From NCBI RefSeq assembly GCF_900182545.1, contig NZ_FXTJ01000004.1:310001-374000 (forward strand): a stretch of DNA of 64,000 nucleotides, given 5' to 3'. A program made the translations under genes and the position numbers. The notes beneath the pieces were generated by a model that saw only the letters and a program-made list of their open reading frames with translations, did not search any database and was not told the DNA's origin. This document shows, in pieces, positions 1 to 8,120 of this stretch; the first letter of the stretch is position 1; every line of letters starts with the position of its first letter. Origin of the DNA: Geodermatophilus aquaeductus. GTDB taxonomy: Bacteria; Actinomycetota; Actinomycetes; Mycobacteriales; Geodermatophilaceae.

Positions 1-1
1 C

Positions 2-559
2 GTCGACGTGGTCGCCGACGCGGCCGCCTCCGCCTCCGAGCCGGTGCTGTCGGCCGAGCTCGACGACGCCCTCGTCGTCCTGGTCACCGCCGGCGGTCCG
101 CTGGCCCGGCGGCTGGACGTGCTCCCCGAGCGGGTGCCCGGCGCCGTGCTCGGGACCGCGTCGCCGGTGCCGTGGGACCGGCTCGCCGACGGTGTCCGGC
201 AGGCGCGGCAGGCGGCCGGTTCCGGCCGGGCCGCCGGACGGCCGGTCACCGCCTTCCCCGACCTCGCGGGCCGGGGCCTGTCGGGCCTGCTCGACCCGGC
301 GGCCACCGCCGCCTTCGCCGAGGCCGCGCTCGCCCCGCTCGTCGCCGCCGACCGGGCCGGCCCCGGGGACCTCGTCGAGTCGCTGCGCGTCTGGCTGGCC
401 GCCCACGGGCAGTGGGAGCCGGCCGCGGCCCGCCTGGGCGTCCACCGGCACACGCTGCGCAAGCGGATCCGGCGGGCCGAGGAGCTGCTCGGCCGCGACC
501 TCGACTCCCCCGGCGTCCGGGCCGAGCTCTGGCTGGCGCTGCACCCGCCTCCCGGGTGA
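2..559 (+). CDS. PucR-family transcriptional regulator, C-terminal part (5' end outside window)
   Basis: The reading frame is open from the left edge, so only about 185 residues of the C-terminal half are visible. The last 50 or so residues form the helix-turn-helix seen at the end of PucR/CdaR regulators: a segment around 'AAARLGVHRHTLRKRIRR' followed by a conserved leucine-rich end. This family usually has a variable N-terminal sensory part, a central GGDEF-like region and this C-terminal HTH_30, and activates catabolic operons. The target is unknown; the neighbouring LLM oxidoreductase and permease point the opposite way and have their own regulator nearby. The gene ends in front of a strong inverted repeat shared with the convergent gene. 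Confidence 0.8.
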   Translation, partial: VDVVADAAASASEPVLSAELDDALVVLVTAGGPLARRLDVLPERVPGAVLGTASPVPWDRLADGVRQARQAAGSGRAAGRPVTAFPDLAGRGLSGLLDPAATAAFAEAALAPLVAADRAGPGDLVESLRVWLAAHGQWEPAAARLGVHRHTLRKRIRRAEELLGRDLDSPGVRAELWLALHPPPG

Positions 560-578
560 CGGCCCTCTGACGGCCCAG

Positions 579-623
579 GTGCACTTCCGCGGACGTGCAC
601 GGAGCACGTCCGCGGAAGTGCAC
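579..623. terminator. Perfect 20-bp inverted repeat, likely bidirectional terminator
   Basis: Two perfectly complementary 20-nt arms (579-598 and 604-623) flank a 5-nt loop (599-603). The site lies between the ends of two convergent genes (stops at 559 and 635), the usual place for a shared terminator. There is no T tract, which is common in high-GC actinobacteria. Each arm is centred on CCGCGG and is itself almost palindromic, so the element looks like two overlapping near-palindromes. Confidence 0.7.
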
Positions 624-634
624 GGGAGGTGCCG

Positions 635-1681
635 TCAGGAGAAGGCGGGCATCACCTCGTCGTGCAGCAGCCGCAGCTGCTCCTCCACCGTGGCGACGCC
701 CGAGAGCTCGCGGCCGGTGAACGCCTTGACCATCGACGCGTCGGTGATGGCGGCGATGAGGTGGTTGACCCCGGCCGGCTCGATCTCCTTGATCTTCGCC
801 GTGACCTCCTCGGGTGTGCCCGCGAAGGAGAGCTTCTCCGCGATCTCCGGGGTCGTCAGCTCGATCCCCCTGGCCAGGTCCCCGCCGCCGATGGCGTCGA
901 TGATCGGCTTGAGCTGGTCGGGGTCGACCCCGTTGCGCTCGAGCTGCTCGGCCGGCATCGAGGAGGCGTAGATGCCCACCATGCTGCGCGCGGCGTCCTT
1001 GGCGGCCGCGGAGTCCCGGCCGACGGCCACGACGACCCAGGCCCCGAAGTCCAGCGTCGTCCAGTCCTTCCCGGCCTTCTCGGCGCCCACCCGGAGGTGC
1101 TCGGCCGCGTACTCGTAGGCCTCCCGGGTGTAGCTCAGCGCGTGGTGGCAGCCGTCGGAGTGCTCGGCCGCGGCCTCGAACGAGCGGGGACCGCGCATCG
1201 CCCCCATCTTCACCGGCACCCGCTCCTGCACCGGCCGCGCGAAGGTGAACAGCCCGTCGTAGCGGAAGAACTCGCCGTCGAAGGTGATCGCGCCCTCGTC
1301 GAGGAGCGTCCGGACGACGTGCACCCCCTCGATGACGCGGGACAGCGGCTTGGTCTTGCTCCAGTCGATCTTGTACTCGGCGAGCAGGCCGAAGTTGCCG
1401 CTGGAGAGCACGACCTCGGCCCGGCCGCCGGTGAGCTCGTCGAGCGTGGCGGCGGCCTGCGCGATGAGCGTGGGCTCGCGCAGGGTCACCGACGACACGC
1501 TCGGCCCCATGCGCACCCGCGACGTCCGCGCCGCGGCCGCGGCGAAGAGCAGCCAGAGGTCCTTGTGCCAGGTCTCGTCGGCGGCGTAGACGGCGTGGAA
1601 GCCGAGCTCGTCGGCGAGCTCGATGGCCCGCAGCGACTCCTCCAGGGAGTAGTCGGGCAGCATCGCGTAGCTGAACTTCAT
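635..1681 (-). CDS. LLM-class F420-dependent oxidoreductase
   Basis: This is a 348-residue luciferase-like monooxygenase-fold protein. It starts with the beta strand 'MKFSYAMLPDYS', carries the early 'LADELGFHAVYAADE' helix-strand and has the central 'GGRAEVVLSSGNFG' loop usual in LLM enzymes that bind F420 or FMN. The length is normal. Its ATG overlaps the stop of the upstream permease by four bases (ATGA), so the two are probably translationally coupled. The context (permease, FCD regulator, FAD oxidase, aldehyde dehydrogenase) suggests it oxidises or reduces an intermediate of the imported compound. F420 rather than FMN is inferred from the subfamily look and the actinobacterial host. The substrate is not known. 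Confidence 0.8.
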   Translation of the reverse strand: MKFSYAMLPDYSLEESLRAIELADELGFHAVYAADETWHKDLWLLFAAAAARTSRVRMGPSVSSVTLREPTLIAQAAATLDELTGGRAEVVLSSGNFGLLAEYKIDWSKTKPLSRVIEGVHVVRTLLDEGAITFDGEFFRYDGLFTFARPVQERVPVKMGAMRGPRSFEAAAEHSDGCHHALSYTREAYEYAAEHLRVGAEKAGKDWTTLDFGAWVVVAVGRDSAAAKDAARSMVGIYASSMPAEQLERNGVDPDQLKPIIDAIGGGDLARGIELTTPEIAEKLSFAGTPEEVTAKIKEIEPAGVNHLIAAITDASMVKAFTGRELSGVATVEEQLRLLHDEVMPAFS

Positions 1682-3219
1682 CGGATCTCCTCACTCACCG
1701 GGACAGCGGCGTCCCGCCGGATCTGCTGGAGCTGTGCGGCCACCTCGCGGGCGTCGCCCTCGGGGATGTGGGCAGAGTGCCGGTCCGGCCGGGCCAGGAA
1801 CAGGTAGAGCAGCCCGGTGCCCGCGACGATCGCCAGGCCGATGGCGACGATCCAGCGGTCGAGGAAGGTCTCGGTGCCCGGCGCCGGCTTGATCAGCAGG
1901 ACGATCGCGAAGACGCCGTAGGCCAGGGCGAGGACGTTGACCACCAGCCCGGCCGAGCCGAGGTTCCACAGGCCCGCGGGCCGCCAGCCCCGCACCCGCT
2001 GCCGCAGCGCCGCCAGCACGACCGCCTGGAAGGCGATGTAGATGCCGAGCACCGCGAACGCGGTGACCCGGGCGAGGGAGTCGGGCTGCCAGAACACGAA
2101 CAGGCAGATCAGGGCCGGGACGACGCAGACGACGAGCAGCGCGTTGGTGGGGACGGCGTGCCGCTCGGACACGTGCGCCAGCCAGCCGCTGGCCGGGAGC
2201 ATGCGGTCCCGGGCGAAGGCGTAGAGCAGCCGGCTGCCCGCCGCCTGCAGCGAGAGCACGCACGAGATGAAGGCGACGACGGTGACGACGAGGAACACCT
2301 TCGACCCGACGGTGCCCAGCGCGTTCTCGAGGATGGTGGGGATCGGGTCGGTGTCCTCCCCGGCCATGATCGCCTGCAGCTGCGCGTCCGGGGCGGCCAG
2401 CACGTAGCCGGCGTAGGACAGCAGGCCGGAGACGCCGCCGACGAGGATGGTCAGCATCATCGCCCGCGGGATCCGCCGGGTCGGGTCGGCGACCTCCTCG
2501 GCGACGTCGCCGCAGGCCTCGAAGCCGTAGAAGAGGAACAGGCCCGAGAGGGCCGCGGCGAGGAAGGTGCCGACGTAGGCGGCGTCGCCGCCGGCGCCGA
2601 GGGTGTCGAAGAAGATGGAGAACGGCTGCTCGCGGCGGAACAGGAGCAGGAACAGGCCGAGGGCGATGACGCCGACCAGCTCCGCGGCCAGGCCGATCTT
2701 GGCGATGCGGGCCAGCGTCCGGGTGCCGCTGTAGTTGACGAGGAACGCGAGGACCAGCAGCCCCACCGCGGTCGCCAGGGCCACGCCCGGGGTCGCCTCG
2801 ATGCCGAGGAGCGCGGCGACGAAGCCACCGCCGAACTCGGCCACCGACGTGACGGTGACGATGATCGCCCAGATGTAGACCCAGGAGACGATCCAGGCGT
2901 AGCGCCGGTTCCACAGCCGCCGAGTCCACGGGTAGATGCCGCCGGCCAGCGGGTACTGCGAGACGACCTCGCCGAAGACCAGCGAGACGAGGAACTGGCC
3001 GACGCCGACGATGACGATCCACCAGATCGCCGGCGGGCCGCCGATGGACAGGCTGTAGGCGAACAGCGAGTACACGCCCACCAGCGGCGACAGGTACGTG
3101 AAGCCCAGGGCCATGTTGGCCCACAGGCCCATGCTGCGCTCGAACTGGCCGGTGTAGCCGAGTGCGGCGAGCTGGGCGTCGTCGGTGGTGCCGGCGGTGC
3201 GGTCTCCGGGTGGTGTCAC
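1678..3219 (-). CDS. APC-family amino acid/amine permease
   Basis: This 513-residue integral membrane protein has about twelve hydrophobic segments and the N-terminal APC pattern 'GLWANMALGFTYLSPLVGVY' ending in a first helix. It is related to GABA/ethanolamine/amino-acid permeases. A GTG start at 3219 is chosen because a GAGGAG ribosome-binding sequence lies five bases upstream and the family's first conserved segment begins soon after. The longer open frame reaching 3324 has no such support and would cover the promoter region. The stop overlaps the LLM gene. A motif shared with the promoter of the divergent operon at 5 kb lies 80 bases upstream, suggesting control by the FCD regulator. The substrate is probably an amine or amino acid, by family only. 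Confidence 0.85.
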   Translation of the reverse strand: MTPPGDRTAGTTDDAQLAALGYTGQFERSMGLWANMALGFTYLSPLVGVYSLFAYSLSIGGPPAIWWIVIVGVGQFLVSLVFGEVVSQYPLAGGIYPWTRRLWNRRYAWIVSWVYIWAIIVTVTSVAEFGGGFVAALLGIEATPGVALATAVGLLVLAFLVNYSGTRTLARIAKIGLAAELVGVIALGLFLLLFRREQPFSIFFDTLGAGGDAAYVGTFLAAALSGLFLFYGFEACGDVAEEVADPTRRIPRAMMLTILVGGVSGLLSYAGYVLAAPDAQLQAIMAGEDTDPIPTILENALGTVGSKVFLVVTVVAFISCVLSLQAAGSRLLYAFARDRMLPASGWLAHVSERHAVPTNALLVVCVVPALICLFVFWQPDSLARVTAFAVLGIYIAFQAVVLAALRQRVRGWRPAGLWNLGSAGLVVNVLALAYGVFAIVLLIKPAPGTETFLDRWIVAIGLAIVAGTGLLYLFLARPDRHSAHIPEGDAREVAAQLQQIRRDAAVPVSEEIR

Positions 3220-3299
3220 CGGGTCTCCTCGGCTCGATGGGGGGCCGCGTGAAAGGGCACGGGACGGACGTCGGTGTGCCCCGGGCCACAGAGGTCGGC

Positions 3300-3313
3300 G
3301 AAAACCTATAGAG
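3300..3313. promoter_or_regulatory. Putative FCD-regulator operator upstream of the permease
   Basis: The 14-mer GAAAACCTATAGAG here matches, at 12 of 14 bases, GAAAACCTATGGAA on the opposite strand of 4986-4999 in front of the Fe-S/FAD operon. The site sits about 80 bases upstream of the permease start and, read on the minus strand, overlaps a TATAGG -10-like sequence. The rest of 3220-3385 holds no other clear signal. Regulation by the FCD protein encoded at 4138-4920 is inference. Confidence 0.45.
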
Positions 3314-3385
3314 GCAGAGTTCACAGGACAAGACGGGCCGTGTTGTCTTCTCGTTGCGTTCGCGTTGCGCGCCCGCCGGTGCCGG

Positions 3386-4141
3386 TCAGCCGGCGAGGCG
3401 GTGCCCGTCGCGCACGAGGAGCAGGCGCCACGGGGTGCCCGCGACCGGCGTCCCCTCCTCCGGCGGGCCGGCGTCCGGCGGCAGCAGGCTGCCGACGAGG
3501 AGGCGGGGCGCGGTCGAGAGGACCACCCGCCCCTCGTCGTTGAGCAGCACGAACGGCGCCGGCAGCGGCCCGAGGACGCGCAGCAGGTGGGTCTCGAACC
3601 GGCGCACCGGGACGTCCGCGCCCGCGACCCCGACGAACCGCGTCCCGGCCAGGACCGGCTCGGTCAACGTGAGCAGGTAGCGGCCGGTGCCGTGGACGTC
3701 GACGTAGGGCCCGACGACGTGCCGCCGCCCGGTCCGCCGCGGGACGTCGAACCACTCGGCGGCGGTGTAGTCGTAGTAGCCGAGGCTGGTCGGCCGCAGG
3801 TCCGGCTCCAGGGTGCGCAGGGAGCCGTCGCCGGGGTCGACCTGCCACCACTCCAGCCGCAGCGGCAGCCCCTCCTCCGGCCGCGGCGCCACGACCAGCC
3901 CCAAGCCGACGGCCAGCTGCCCGGGCTCGTGCAGGAGGTCCTGCGTCCCGGGCGGCAGCACCGCGCGGGAGGCCCGCCGCCCCTCGCGCTCCAGGGCGCG
4001 CAGCGCCGTGTCGTGCACCCGCGCGACGGTGGCGAACACCTGCTCGACGACGGCGGACACCGCCGCGCCGACGCGCGCCGCCTCGCCGACGTGCACCGCC
4101 TCGCCGACGTGCACCGCCTCGCCCTCGGGCCCGCGGTTCAC
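3386..4141 (-). CDS. Soluble Cache (PDC-like) sensor-domain protein
   Basis: A 251-residue protein with a Cache-type ligand-binding domain: the pattern around 'YYDYTAAEWF', 'GPYVDVHGTGRYLLT' and 'FVGVAGADVPV' is that of PDC/dCACHE sensor folds, which normally sit outside the membrane in chemoreceptors and histidine kinases. No signal peptide or transmembrane segment is visible, so this one should be cytoplasmic. The GTG start at 4141 overlaps the stop of the FCD regulator (GTGA), so both are probably made together. A helical linker rich in V, A and E precedes the domain and contains a short tandem repeat. The pairing suggests that it binds the inducing metabolite or modulates the regulator. 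That role is inferred from context. Confidence 0.75.
   Translation of the reverse strand: MNRGPEGEAVHVGEAVHVGEAARVGAAVSAVVEQVFATVARVHDTALRALEREGRRASRAVLPPGTQDLLHEPGQLAVGLGLVVAPRPEEGLPLRLEWWQVDPGDGSLRTLEPDLRPTSLGYYDYTAAEWFDVPRRTGRRHVVGPYVDVHGTGRYLLTLTEPVLAGTRFVGVAGADVPVRRFETHLLRVLGPLPAPFVLLNDEGRVVLSTAPRLLVGSLLPPDAGPPEEGTPVAGTPWRLLLVRDGHRLAG
4080..4123. repeat. 18-bp tandem repeat, 2.4 copies, in the Cache gene
   Basis: The unit gcctcgccgacgtgcacc occurs at 4080-4097 and 4098-4115, then partially at 4116-4123. On the minus strand it encodes the repeated hexapeptide EAVHVG near the N-terminus of the Cache protein, ahead of the folded domain. Copy number may vary between strains. Confidence 0.8.
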
Positions 4142-4920
4142 GAGACCGCCCGCTGGTCGTCGCCGGTCCCGGCGGCTCCCCCGAGGCGCTGCAGCCGCAG
4201 CTCGATCGCCCACAGCGTCCGGGTCTCCACGTGCGACTCGGCCAGCGCCCGGGCCCGTGCCGCGTCACGGTCCTCGATCGCGTCCACGACGGCGCGGTGG
4301 CCGGCCACGATGACGTCCAGCAGCCCGGGGGCGTGCTCGGGCGGCCACGGCAGCTGGCCGAGCTCCAGGTGGAGGTCCATCTCCTGCATCGTCAGCCGCA
4401 CGGACTGGGCGCAGGCGGCGAGCTCGATGTAGTACCGCCCGTCGCTGCGCCGCTGGCCGGTCACTGTCTCCGCCGAGGCCAGCCGGTCGACGATGTCGCG
4501 GAGACGGGCGATCTCGGTGCGCGAGGCCCGGGACGCGGCGAGGCGGGCCGCGGCCGCGGCGATCGCGCTGTGCACGTCGCCGAGCTCGCGCAGGTCCGTG
4601 GTCCCGAGCTCCGCCAGGCGGGCGTCGGCGAGCTCGGCGAGCACGTCGTCCCGGGACCGGACGAAGCTGCCGCCGCCGCGACCGCGGCGGGTCTCCACCA
4701 GCCCGAGCTTGCGCAGCTCGGCCAGCGCCTCGCGCAGGGTCACCGTCGAGACGTTGAGCATGGTGGCGAGGTCGGCCTCGGTCGGCAGCTGCTCGCCGTC
4801 CCCCAGGAGACCCAGCCCGATCGCGCTGCCCACCCGGCGGACGACGGCCTCGCTGCGCAGGGCGCCGTCGTCGAGCGGGGCGAAGACGGCGCGCCGGGCG
4901 TCACCGCTGAGCAGTTGCAC
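4138..4920 (-). CDS. GntR-family (FadR/FCD) transcriptional regulator
   Basis: A 260-residue regulator. Residues about 40-90 form the winged helix of GntR proteins ('LPTEADLATMLNVSTVTLREAL' region, then 'GLVETRRGRGG' wing). The rest is an all-helical FCD ligand-binding domain, with histidines and acidic residues near 170-240 that usually bind a metal and a carboxylate effector. The gene is divergent from the Fe-S/FAD/ALDH operon and translationally coupled to the Cache protein. A motif found both in the divergent promoter and in front of the permease is the best operator candidate, so the protein probably represses the whole 0.6-10 kb catabolic locus until an organic acid or amine-derived effector is present. 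Confidence 0.85.
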   Translation of the reverse strand: MQLLSGDARRAVFAPLDDGALRSEAVVRRVGSAIGLGLLGDGEQLPTEADLATMLNVSTVTLREALAELRKLGLVETRRGRGGGSFVRSRDDVLAELADARLAELGTTDLRELGDVHSAIAAAAARLAASRASRTEIARLRDIVDRLASAETVTGQRRSDGRYYIELAACAQSVRLTMQEMDLHLELGQLPWPPEHAPGLLDVIVAGHRAVVDAIEDRDAARARALAESHVETRTLWAIELRLQRLGGAAGTGDDQRAVS

Positions 4921-4981
4921 GCTCGCCTCCTGGAATCGGGGTGCCCAGGAGTGTTACACCGAGGAAGCCCCCACTTAACCG

Positions 4982-5010
4982 TTGATTCCATAGGTTTTCC
5001 TCGTTAGCGT
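4982..5010 (+). promoter_or_regulatory. Promoter with operator motif for the Fe-S/FAD/ALDH operon
   Basis: A -35-like TTGATT (4982-4987) and a -10-like TAGCGT (5005-5010) are separated by 17 bases, 37 bases before the GTG start. The spacer carries the minus-strand motif GAAAACCTATGGAA (4986-4999) also seen near the permease promoter. Repression by a protein bound between the two promoter boxes would be straightforward. Binding by the FCD protein is inferred. Confidence 0.5.
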
Positions 5011-5046
5011 GACCTCCACCCCAGCCCCCTGTGACGAGGAGCACCA

Positions 5047-6540
5047 GTGACACAGGTCGAGCCGGAGCGCACCCGCGACGCGGACGCGCTCTCCCAGCCC
5101 TTCACCCCGGGGGCGCCCTCCAACCCCCCGGAGCTCGCGGCCTACCCGGAGACGCTCGCCGGCCCGGTCCCCCCGCCGCGCAGCGACCCGAAGACGGCGG
5201 CGTTCGTCGAGCAGTGGCGCAACACCTCGTACAACTGCTACTCGTCGGGCCACAAGTTCTGCCGCGAGGTCTGCCCGGTCACCCAGGTCGAGCGCAACGA
5301 GTCGTGGACGCCGACGGCCTTCCACGCCAACGTCGTGGCGATGGAGCGCGGCGAGCTCGACATCGCCGACATCGCCGCCGACTACGTCAACTGCACCCAG
5401 TGCGGGGCCTGCGAGCTGCGCTGTCCCAACACGCTGTTCACCGGCGACTTCTACCGGTTCCGCACGCGCACGGTCGACGTCGTCAAGGCGGTGCGCTCCC
5501 TGGCCGTCGAGAGCGGCGTGCACCAGCCGAGCTGGCAGATCTGGAACGAGCGCACCGACCTGCGCACCCACGAGCCCGTGCTCGGCGAGACGCCGGTCAG
5601 CCAGGAGAGGGTGCGGGACTGGGCCGAGGGCCTCGACATCCCCATCGGCGGCGAGACGGTGCTGTTCGTCGACTGCGAGGCCGCCTTCTACCGGACGTCG
5701 GTGCCCCGCGCGGTCGCGCAGATGCTGCAGATGGCCGGCTACGAGTTCGGCCTCATGGGCGAGCAGTGGTGCTGCGGCGGCCCGGCCGCGGAGATGGGCT
5801 ACGCCGAGCAGGCGCAGCGCTTCGCGCGCCACAACCTCGACAACTGGCGGGCCACCGGGACCAAGCGGGTGCTCGTGCTCGACCCGCACGACTACATCAG
5901 CTTCACCGAGGACTACCCGAAGTACTTCGGTGAGGAGTTCGACGTCGAGGTCGTCCTCGTCATCGAGGTGCTCGCCCAGCTGCTGCGTGAGGGACGCCTG
6001 ACCCCGTCGGTGCCGGTGGACCGGGCGATCACCTACCACGACCCGTGCCGGCTGAACAAGCGCAAGGGGATCTGGCAGGAGCCGCGCGAGCTGCTGCGCG
6101 CCATCCCCGGCCTGCGCTTCGAGGACGTCGACCGGGTGACCCAGTGGTCCTACTGCTCCGGCGGGGGCGGCGGGCTGCCGATCGAGAAGCCGGAGCTCAC
6201 CGCGAAGATCAGCGCGATGCGGCTGGAGCGGGCCGCCGAGCTCGACGTCGACACCCTCGTCAGCGCCTGCCCGTGGTCCGAGCGCCCGCTGTCGGAGGCC
6301 GGCGACGCGGAGGACATCGACGTCGTCGACCTGCACGAGCTGTTCGCGCAGTCGCTCGGCATCACCGTGGGCGGCTCCCGCGGCGACGTCGGTGACCGGC
6401 GACTGGCGCAGGAGCGCACCGGCGTCCCGGGCCGGGCCCGGCGGGCGCACGGGAGCTCGCGCGGCGGCTGCGGGGGCGGCGGCTGCGGCGGCGGCGGGTG
6501 CGGGAACGGTTCCGGCGGCTGCGGGTGCGGGGGGCACTGA
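5047..6540 (+). CDS. (Fe-S)-binding protein with two CCG domains (GlpC/GlcF/LutA-like)
   Basis: A 497-residue electron-transfer subunit. An N-terminal ferredoxin-like region holds an atypical first cysteine set ('CREVCPV') and a regular second one ('CTQCGACELRCP'). Two CCG modules follow, with 'CCGGPAAEMG' near residue 240 and 'CSGGGGGLP' near 370; such modules bind an extra Fe-S cluster in heterodisulfide-reductase-like and glycolate/lactate oxidase subunits. The GTG start has GAGGAG upstream. The FAD subunit follows after two bases, so the pair probably forms a membrane-linked 2-hydroxyacid or alcohol dehydrogenase. The last 29 residues are an unusual Gly/Cys tail with cysteines at 475, 480, 485, 492 and 494, not expected in the family. 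Confidence 0.85.
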   Translation: MTQVEPERTRDADALSQPFTPGAPSNPPELAAYPETLAGPVPPPRSDPKTAAFVEQWRNTSYNCYSSGHKFCREVCPVTQVERNESWTPTAFHANVVAMERGELDIADIAADYVNCTQCGACELRCPNTLFTGDFYRFRTRTVDVVKAVRSLAVESGVHQPSWQIWNERTDLRTHEPVLGETPVSQERVRDWAEGLDIPIGGETVLFVDCEAAFYRTSVPRAVAQMLQMAGYEFGLMGEQWCCGGPAAEMGYAEQAQRFARHNLDNWRATGTKRVLVLDPHDYISFTEDYPKYFGEEFDVEVVLVIEVLAQLLREGRLTPSVPVDRAITYHDPCRLNKRKGIWQEPRELLRAIPGLRFEDVDRVTQWSYCSGGGGGLPIEKPELTAKISAMRLERAAELDVDTLVSACPWSERPLSEAGDAEDIDVVDLHELFAQSLGITVGGSRGDVGDRRLAQERTGVPGRARRAHGSSRGGCGGGGCGGGGCGNGSGGCGCGGH

Positions 6541-6542
6541 CC

Positions 6543-8120
6543 ATGACGATCACCGAACCGACAGGGACCGACCCCATCGGCACCGCCGCGTTCACCACCG
6601 AGCCGCTCAGCGACGACCGGCTCGCCCAGCTGGTGGCCGCGCTGCGGCCGGTCCTGGCCGACGACCAGATCCTGCTGGCCAAGACCGACCGCTACAACCG
6701 CGCCCGCGTGCCGGCGCCGTTCCCGGTGCACCGCTGGTCCGAGCGGGTGCCCGACGTGGTCGTCATGCCCACCTCCACCGAGCAGGTGGCCGCGGTGGTG
6801 CGGGTGGCCAACGAGCTGCGGATCCCCGTCGTCCCCCGCGACGGCGGCACCGGGCTCACCGACGGCGCCGTCCCGCACCGCCGCGGGATCGTCGTCGACG
6901 TCAAGAAGATGAACCAGATCCACGAGCTGGACCTGGTCAACCGCACCGTCACGGTCGGGACCGGCATCAGCATGCTCAAGCTCAACGAGCGGCTCGCCCA
7001 GCACGGGCTGTTCTACCCGGACGACCCGGCGTCCTACCCGTGCTCGCTGGTGGGCGGCCGGATCGGCACCAGCGGCTGGTCGCTCATCGGCTCCCGCTAC
7101 GGGCACACCCGCGACCTGGTGCTGAGCTTCGACCATGTGCTGCCCACCGGCGAGGTGTTGCACGTCGGCGACGGCATCGGGCAGAAGATCAGCAAGAGCT
7201 CCAGCGGCTACCAGCTCAAGCACCTGTTCATGGGGCACCAGGGCACGCTCGGCATCGCGACGAGGGCGACGCTCAAGTTGTTCCCCAAGCCGGAGGCCGA
7301 GCTCTCGCCGTTCTGGGCGTTCGACAACTACGACGACGCGCACGCCTGCACCGGCGCGCTCGCCCGCGCGGGGGTGGCCACCTTCGCCGGCGCCGTCCTC
7401 TTCGACGAGCACAAGGTCGCCTACCTGCGCCGCGACGACGAGGCCTACATCCCGCAGCCCACCGACGTCCGGGCCCTGGTCTGCGCCGTCATGTACGGCT
7501 ACGAGGACGAGGTCCGGGCCGGCGGCCGGCGGCTGTTCCGGATCGCCAGGGAGCACGGCGCCCGCTACCTGGGCGACGAGATCTCCGAGGGCGACTGGGC
7601 GGCGCGGCACGACCGGTACGCCACTCCCCTGCACGGCCGCACCAAGGACGGCCAGGTGATCCCGATGTCCTGGCACTGCGAGGACGCCGCGGTCAACTTC
7701 TCCAACGTCCCGGCGGTCAGCCGGGCGTGGCACGAGATCCTGGCCGACCTGCGCCGCAAGACCGACGTCTTCGACGACTGGGGCATGTTCGCCTACACCT
7801 CGGCCGCCACCGGCGTCGACTACCTCACCGAGATCGACGTCGGCATCTGGGAGCAGCGCCTCGACGACGCCGCCTGGGCCGCGTGGGTGCAGGCCAAGCG
7901 GGACATCGCCGCCGTGGCGCTCGCGCACGGCGGGTCGATGAGCGCCTGCCACGGCTCCTGCCGCGAGGGCGAGGTCGACCTGCTGCCGCAGGAACTGGGC
8001 AAGGGCTTCGACGTGATGCTCGAGGTCAAGCGGGCGCTGGACCCGAACAACGTCATGAACCCGGGCAAGTACCTGCTGGACCGGGCGTACGGGAGGGACA
8101 CCACCGATGAGAACCGATGA
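6543..8120 (+). CDS. FAD-binding oxidase/dehydrogenase (GlcD/VAO type)
   Basis: A 525-residue flavoprotein with a PCMH-type FAD-binding domain. It has 'VPRDGGTGLTDGAVPHRRGIVVD' as the pyrophosphate-binding segment and a C-terminal FAD oxidase domain ending in 'LDPNNVMNPGKYLL', typical of GlcD-like and D-lactate/2-hydroxyacid dehydrogenases. The ATG at 6543 lies two bases after the stop of the Fe-S gene. The longer frame back to 6498 would overlap that gene and is rejected. It is the likely catalytic subunit that passes electrons to the upstream Fe-S protein. The substrate is uncertain; a hydroxyacid or alcohol linked to the downstream aldehyde dehydrogenase is plausible. Confidence 0.85.
   Translation: MTITEPTGTDPIGTAAFTTEPLSDDRLAQLVAALRPVLADDQILLAKTDRYNRARVPAPFPVHRWSERVPDVVVMPTSTEQVAAVVRVANELRIPVVPRDGGTGLTDGAVPHRRGIVVDVKKMNQIHELDLVNRTVTVGTGISMLKLNERLAQHGLFYPDDPASYPCSLVGGRIGTSGWSLIGSRYGHTRDLVLSFDHVLPTGEVLHVGDGIGQKISKSSSGYQLKHLFMGHQGTLGIATRATLKLFPKPEAELSPFWAFDNYDDAHACTGALARAGVATFAGAVLFDEHKVAYLRRDDEAYIPQPTDVRALVCAVMYGYEDEVRAGGRRLFRIAREHGARYLGDEISEGDWAARHDRYATPLHGRTKDGQVIPMSWHCEDAAVNFSNVPAVSRAWHEILADLRRKTDVFDDWGMFAYTSAATGVDYLTEIDVGIWEQRLDDAAWAAWVQAKRDIAAVALAHGGSMSACHGSCREGEVDLLPQELGKGFDVMLEVKRALDPNNVMNPGKYLLDRAYGRDTTDENR

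Noticed and set aside
1768-3252. Long plus-strand open frame opposite the permease gene
   Set aside because: Composition is dominated by D, E, R, Q and G with no recognisable domain, as expected for the antisense of a high-GC gene. Similar long antisense frames opposite the ABC, GMC and ROK genes were rejected for the same reason.
3220-3324. N-terminal extension of the permease
   Set aside because: No ribosome-binding site, arginine/proline-rich text, and overlap with the promoter motif. The GTG at 3219 with GAGGAG is much better.
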